Shown: positions 5,890 to 9,483 of the stretch, one piece after another
Layout of the letters: the number at the start of each line of letters is the position of its first letter
How positions within the stretch are numbered: the first letter of the stretch is position 1
Assembly: GCA_039920865.1 (NCBI GenBank)
Contig: JBDSCZ010000240.1
Coordinates: 1 to 9,483, forward strand
DNA from: AVCC01 sp039920865
GTDB taxonomy: Bacteria; Pseudomonadota; Gammaproteobacteria; Burkholderiales; Burkholderiaceae_D
Length of the DNA stretch: 9,483 bases
Direction of reading: 5' to 3'
Program-made: the position numbers and the translations under genes
Notes under the pieces: model-generated
Databases searched by the model: none
Told to the model about the DNA's origin: nothing
The model's input: the letters and a program-made list of their open reading frames with translations, nothing else

Positions 5890-6465
5890 ATGGCAACAGT
5901 TAAACCCGGTGAGCGCAAGCTCCAAATATTGCAGGCGCTGGCGGTCATGCTGGAGCAGCCGAAAAGCGAAAAAATCACTACCGCAGCATTGGCTGCCCGG
6001 CTATCTGTTTCAGAGGCGTCGCTGTATCGGCATTTCGCCAGCAAGGCGCAGATGTTCGAGGGTTTGATCGAGTTCATCGAGTCATCGGTATTCGGCCTGA
6101 TCAACCAGATCACCGAGCAGCAGGACGACGGCCTGTCGCAGGCGCAGGCGATCACCGCGATGCTGTTCAATTTTGCCGAGTGCAACCCGGGCATGACGCG
6201 CGTCATCATAGGCGAGGTGCTGGTCAATGAAGATGTGCGGCTGCAAGTGCGCATGAACCAGTTCGTCGAGCGCGTCGAGCTGGCGCTCAGGCAATCGTTG
6301 CGCGTCGCCGTCACGCAAGGCCGGGCCAAGGAGACGGAAGTGTCGGCGCGCGCCAACCTGCTAATCAATTTCGTCATCGGCGGCTGGCATCGTTTCGCCA
6401 AGACCGGCTTCCAGCAAGTACCATCCGGCAGCCTGCCGGGTCAAATCACCTTGCTACTGGTGTAA
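5890..6465 (+). CDS. slmA: Nucleoid occlusion factor SlmA (TetR family)
   Basis: A DNA-binding inhibitor of division: SlmA bound to chromosomal sites disrupts FtsZ polymers so that the septum does not close over the nucleoid (known from E. coli and Vibrio). The 191 residues match E. coli SlmA (198) in length and order: the N-terminal helix with ILQALAVMLEQ (13-23), the helix-turn-helix ITTAALAARLSVSEASLYRHF (about 29-49), SKAQMFEGLIEFIESS (51-66), and the C-terminal dimer domain containing FAECNPGMTRVI (95-106) and RMNQFVERVELALRQ (121-135), which parallels the E. coli segment RINQLFERIEAQLRQ. The ATG at 5890 follows only a weak GAGA; no strong promoter is seen. The gene lies 190 bases after the HAD gene on the same strand and converges with the next gene, leaving 16 bases without a terminator. 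No sequence like the E. coli SlmA site (GTGAGTACTCAC) was found in the window. Confidence 0.88.
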   Translation: MATVKPGERKLQILQALAVMLEQPKSEKITTAALAARLSVSEASLYRHFASKAQMFEGLIEFIESSVFGLINQITEQQDDGLSQAQAITAMLFNFAECNPGMTRVIIGEVLVNEDVRLQVRMNQFVERVELALRQSLRVAVTQGRAKETEVSARANLLINFVIGGWHRFAKTGFQQVPSGSLPGQITLLLV

Positions 6466-6481
6466 TCGTCGCGCTGGTTGA

Positions 6482-9340
6482 CTATCCTACTAAGGCATCT
6501 TCGATCGGCAAGCTTTTGTTTTGGCGCAGGATCAGCGCAAACTCGTCGGCGGGCACCGGGCGGCTGAAATAATAGCCCTGCATTTCGTCGCACTGATTGC
6601 GCCGCAGGTAGGCCAGCTGGGCCGCGGTTTCGACCCCTTCGGCAATCACGTTAATCCGCAGGCTGTGCGCCAGCGAGATGATAGACGCCACGATCGCCGC
6701 ATCATCCGGATTCACGGTAATGTCACGCACGAAGGATTGATCGATCTTCAAGACGTCAATCGGGAACCGTTTCAGGTAGGACAGGCTGGAGTAACCGGTG
6801 CCGAAGTCATCGATCGAGAGCTGCACGCCCAAGGCCTTGAGTTCGCGCAGAATCCCGATCGCATGTTCGACGTCGGTCATGATCAGGCTTTCGGTCAGTT
6901 CGATTTCCAGATATTGCGCGGCCAGTCCGGTCTGCTGCAGCACCTCAGAAATCGATTTGACCATGTCCTGCTGGGCGAACTGGATCACCGAAAGGTTCAC
7001 TGCAACCCGTAAATAACCGAGGCCGGCCAGTTGCCAGGCCCGGTTCTGCGCGCATGCGGTGCGAATCACCCAGGCGCCGATAGGTACGATCAAACCGGTT
7101 TCCTCAGCCAGCATGATGAAGCGATCCGGTGCAATCATGCCCAGGGTCGGATGCTGCCAGCGGATCAGGGCCTCCATGCCGACGATGTTCCCGCTGCGCA
7201 GATCCACTTGCGGCTGGTAGTGCAGCAGGAATTCGTTGCGCTCCAGCGCATTGCGCAAATCGTCTTCCAGACGCAGTCTTTCGAGCGCCCGTACATTCAT
7301 GCTGGCCGCATAGAACTGGATATTGTTGCGGCCGCTTTCCTTGGCTCGGTACATGGCGATATCGGCATGCTTCATGAGTATTTCAGGGTCGTCGCCGTCG
7401 GCCGGATAGATGGCCACGCCGATGCTGCATTTTTGCTGAAAATTATGCCCAAGAATCGATAGTGGCTGCGCCACTGCTTCCATTATTTGTTGGATGGTCG
7501 ACAGGGTCAGAGGATCGTCGCCGCGCTCCGGCAGAACCAGTACGAACTGATCTGCACTGAGGCGGGCTACCGTATCGGAAATCCGTACTGCCTGCTCCAG
7601 CCGGTTGCCGACCGCCTGCAGCAACATGTCACCGGCCTTGTGGCCGAGCGTGTCGTTGACGAATTTGAAGCGATCAAGGTCGGCTGAGATTACCCAGACC
7701 GGGCGCGCCTCATGCGCTGTATCGGCAATCGCCTGGCGTAAGCGCTCACCCAGCAGATTGCGATTGGCCAGTCCGGTCAGTATGTCGTGGCCAGCCTGGA
7801 ATTCCAGTTCAGCCTGATAGCGCTTATTGGCGGTGATGTCATAGCTGGAAACCACGAAGTGGTGTACCTGGCCGGTTTCGTCCCTGACCGGTGCAAAATA
7901 GATTTCGACCCAGATCAGCGTGCCATCCTTGCGGTAATTGCGTACTACCGCGTGGCCTTCCTGCCGCTGGCGCACCGCATCTTGAATGCTCTTGACGTCT
8001 TCCTGCTTGTAGTCATCGCGAAACAAGAAACGCAGATCGCGCCCGATTGCTTCGGTTGCCGTGTAGCCTGTCATGCGCTCAAAAGCTGGATTGACATATT
8101 CGATCGCATAATCAGGCGCGGTAGCACTGGTGATGAAGATGGAGTTGGCGCTCGATTGCACCGCACTTTCCAGTATTTGCAGGCGGTGTTCGGTTTTTTC
8201 CCGCGCGGCGATATCGTCGTAGAGGCGTTGGTTCGAGAGTTGCAATTCGGCGGTGCGCAGCTTGACCAGCGACTGGATGCGGCGCGAGCGCGATGACAGC
8301 GTATAAACATAGGCCGCCGCCAGTATGCTGAGCAGCGCGCTTACAATCAGCGCATATACCGCATTATTGTTGGACTTGTAAAATGGTTCGGCAGCAGCCG
8401 AGATCGTCATGTGCCAGGGCGTACCGGCAACATCGAGCCGCATGGCAACGGTACTCGGCTGATTAAAAAAAAGCCAGTGCGGCAATACGCCGTCATGCTG
8501 CGCGGCCGGGAAGTCCTTGCTAACATTGCGAAAGGCCAGATCCCTTTCGTTAGGTGTGGCATTGGCATAGATGCTGATGCTGATTTCAGCCGGACTCATG
8601 AGCTTTGATTTGGCGAGGATCTGCCCGATCAGATCGCCAGAACGAAAAACCGCCGAAGTATCCCCGATCAACTTTTGCCGTCGCGATGTCGCATCATGCA
8701 AGGCGACATCCGGCTGGTACACCGGCATTATTACCAGGAATCCACGCTGATTGCTCTTTTCCTGGGCCAGCCGGAACAGGCCGGTAGCGGCTGCTTGCCC
8801 GCTGTCGGCGGCGCGCCGCATCGCTGCCGCTTGTCCGTTCTGGAAATCGGCATCGATTCCGAGTGCTGATTCATTGCCATGCATAGGTTCGATGTAGTCC
8901 ACCACGCGATAATGTGGCCTGGTGCCGGCAATGACGCTTTGCTGGTTATTCACTTCCATTATTGCAAACTCCGGATAACGCTTGCGTCTTTCGGCTTCGA
9001 AAGCCGGGCGTTCATCGAGGGAAACCATTCGATGGAAGTTGAAATTCAGAACATATGGATAGCGTTCCAGCAAGGGGCGGGTAAATACATGGAATTGCTC
9101 CCGGCTCACCGACTGGTTTGTTACAAACAATTGATTGATCGCGCCCAGCGCCATGATCGCGTTATCGAGTTCATTCTGGATCGTCTGCAGGGTAATTGCT
9201 GCATTTTGCCTGAAGCTGGCTTCCAGCTTGTCATTCTCCAGTCGCCGGCTGCTGGCAAATAATACCGACGTAATAATCAAACCCATCAGCAGGGTCAGCA
9301 GCGCCGGTATAAATGCAGAAGAATAGTTGCGTTCAGGCAA
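6482..9340 (-). CDS. Membrane sensor CHASE-PAS-GGDEF-EAL protein, probable c-di-GMP phosphodiesterase
   Basis: A 952-residue protein (numbering from TTG 9340). Order: membrane segment 7-31; periplasmic CHASE domain about 75-285 (DYIEPM, ALGIDADF, AAMRRAADSG and FLVIMPVYQ segments); membrane segment 327-348; a helical linker; PAS/PAC about 389-506; GGDEF about 516-676; EAL about 691-941. The GGDEF signature is SADQF (595-599) instead of GG(D/E)EF, so cyclase activity is unlikely, yet the inhibitory-site RxxD is kept as RISD (586-589). The EAL domain looks complete: EAL (E723), N782 in VNLS, ELTES (814-818), DDFGTGYSSL (844-853), K865, EGVE (901-904) and Q921 in QGYYFSRP. It should hydrolyse c-di-GMP at the inner membrane in response to an extracellular small molecule. 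The frame is open up to a TTG at 9382 (966 residues), but GGAG at 9352-9349 sits eight bases before TTG 9340, so the shorter form is preferred. It converges with slmA. Confidence 0.92.
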   Translation of the reverse strand: MPERNYSSAFIPALLTLLMGLIITSVLFASSRRLENDKLEASFRQNAAITLQTIQNELDNAIMALGAINQLFVTNQSVSREQFHVFTRPLLERYPYVLNFNFHRMVSLDERPAFEAERRKRYPEFAIMEVNNQQSVIAGTRPHYRVVDYIEPMHGNESALGIDADFQNGQAAAMRRAADSGQAAATGLFRLAQEKSNQRGFLVIMPVYQPDVALHDATSRRQKLIGDTSAVFRSGDLIGQILAKSKLMSPAEISISIYANATPNERDLAFRNVSKDFPAAQHDGVLPHWLFFNQPSTVAMRLDVAGTPWHMTISAAAEPFYKSNNNAVYALIVSALLSILAAAYVYTLSSRSRRIQSLVKLRTAELQLSNQRLYDDIAAREKTEHRLQILESAVQSSANSIFITSATAPDYAIEYVNPAFERMTGYTATEAIGRDLRFLFRDDYKQEDVKSIQDAVRQRQEGHAVVRNYRKDGTLIWVEIYFAPVRDETGQVHHFVVSSYDITANKRYQAELEFQAGHDILTGLANRNLLGERLRQAIADTAHEARPVWVISADLDRFKFVNDTLGHKAGDMLLQAVGNRLEQAVRISDTVARLSADQFVLVLPERGDDPLTLSTIQQIMEAVAQPLSILGHNFQQKCSIGVAIYPADGDDPEILMKHADIAMYRAKESGRNNIQFYAASMNVRALERLRLEDDLRNALERNEFLLHYQPQVDLRSGNIVGMEALIRWQHPTLGMIAPDRFIMLAEETGLIVPIGAWVIRTACAQNRAWQLAGLGYLRVAVNLSVIQFAQQDMVKSISEVLQQTGLAAQYLEIELTESLIMTDVEHAIGILRELKALGVQLSIDDFGTGYSSLSYLKRFPIDVLKIDQSFVRDITVNPDDAAIVASIISLAHSLRINVIAEGVETAAQLAYLRRNQCDEMQGYYFSRPVPADEFALILRQNKSLPIEDALVG

Positions 9341-9348
9341 GTTAAGAG

Positions 9349-9353
9349 CTCCA
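9349..9353 (-). promoter_or_regulatory. Ribosome binding site that favours the TTG 9340 start
   Basis: On the minus strand TGGAG (9353-9349) is followed by eight bases and TTG (9340-9338). The two other possible starts, TTG 9382 and GTG 9379, have no purine-rich site before them. TATAAA on the minus strand (9390-9385) looks like a -10 element and would put the transcript start near 9378, downstream of both alternative starts, which agrees with initiation at 9340. No good -35 accompanies it. Confidence 0.45.
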
Positions 9354-9483
9354 CTTGTGGCGGTATAAATTCTGGGCACCAATTTTTATAGGGTAATTCA
9401 TTTGCAAAAAGGTGATAAGTTTAAACTCGCTTTGTTACATCTTCGAAATGCAATATCACTGCCTGTCGCCCGCACTGATGTTT

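Noticed and set aside
5712..5897. ATGGCAAC occurring at both 5712 and the slmA start at 5890, suggesting a duplicated start region
   Set aside because: The match stops after eight bases, and the upstream copy meets no slmA-like coding sequence.
5662..5925. 87-codon minus-strand open frame in the gap before slmA
   Set aside because: It overlaps the ends of two recognised plus-strand genes and has no ribosome binding site or family resemblance that I can see.
9448..9483. Twelve open codons from ATG 9448 to the window edge on the plus strand
   Set aside because: No ribosome binding site and too short to judge; a divergent gene may start here, but the window does not show it.

Overview
The window looks like chromosomal DNA from a GC-rich beta-proteobacterium, most likely order Burkholderiales and possibly family Oxalobacteraceae. 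That placement is inferred from recognisable gene content (a short BirA without a DNA-binding domain next to a type III pantothenate kinase and a SPOR protein, and the argB / HAD nucleotidase / slmA run) and from GC-rich third codon positions. No marker gene such as rRNA is present to prove it. Most of the window is dense housekeeping sequence with short intergenic gaps. I see no tRNA, rRNA, CRISPR array or phage genes.

Layout. Bases 1-126 carry the start of a minus-strand gene with a strong ribosome binding site, which I read with moderate confidence as the edge of an insertion sequence. Bases 127-357 hold no convincing gene. Bases 358-2683 (+) form a tight three-gene unit: birA (biotin-protein ligase), coaX (type III pantothenate kinase) and a membrane-anchored SPOR-domain protein. 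Facing it at 2697-3821 (-) is a lipoprotein solute-binding protein of the branched-chain amino acid ABC transporter class, with no permease or ATPase genes in view. A 236-base divergent intergenic region with helically spaced A/T tracts separates it from argB (4058-4981, +). argB is followed after one base by a HAD-family nucleotidase starting at TTG, and then, after a 190-base gap with inverted repeats, by slmA (nucleoid occlusion factor). Facing slmA is a large minus-strand membrane c-di-GMP protein (CHASE-PAS-GGDEF-EAL).

How they work together. birA and coaX both serve cofactor metabolism (biotinylation of carboxylases; the first step of CoA synthesis), and a cell-envelope SPOR gene is tied to them by overlap. 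argB makes an arginine precursor, and its neighbours concern nucleotide clean-up and division-site control. The EAL protein most likely degrades c-di-GMP in response to an extracytoplasmic signal: its EAL domain keeps all the catalytic residues I can check, while its GGDEF signature has degenerated to SADQF but keeps an RxxD inhibitory-site motif.

I find no clear new multi-gene system. The points most worth a second look are the degenerate-GGDEF/intact-EAL protein with its LOV-like but cysteine-less PAS domain, the odd charge pattern of the SPOR protein, and a TGGAGTAT element that occurs three times, only in intergenic DNA.
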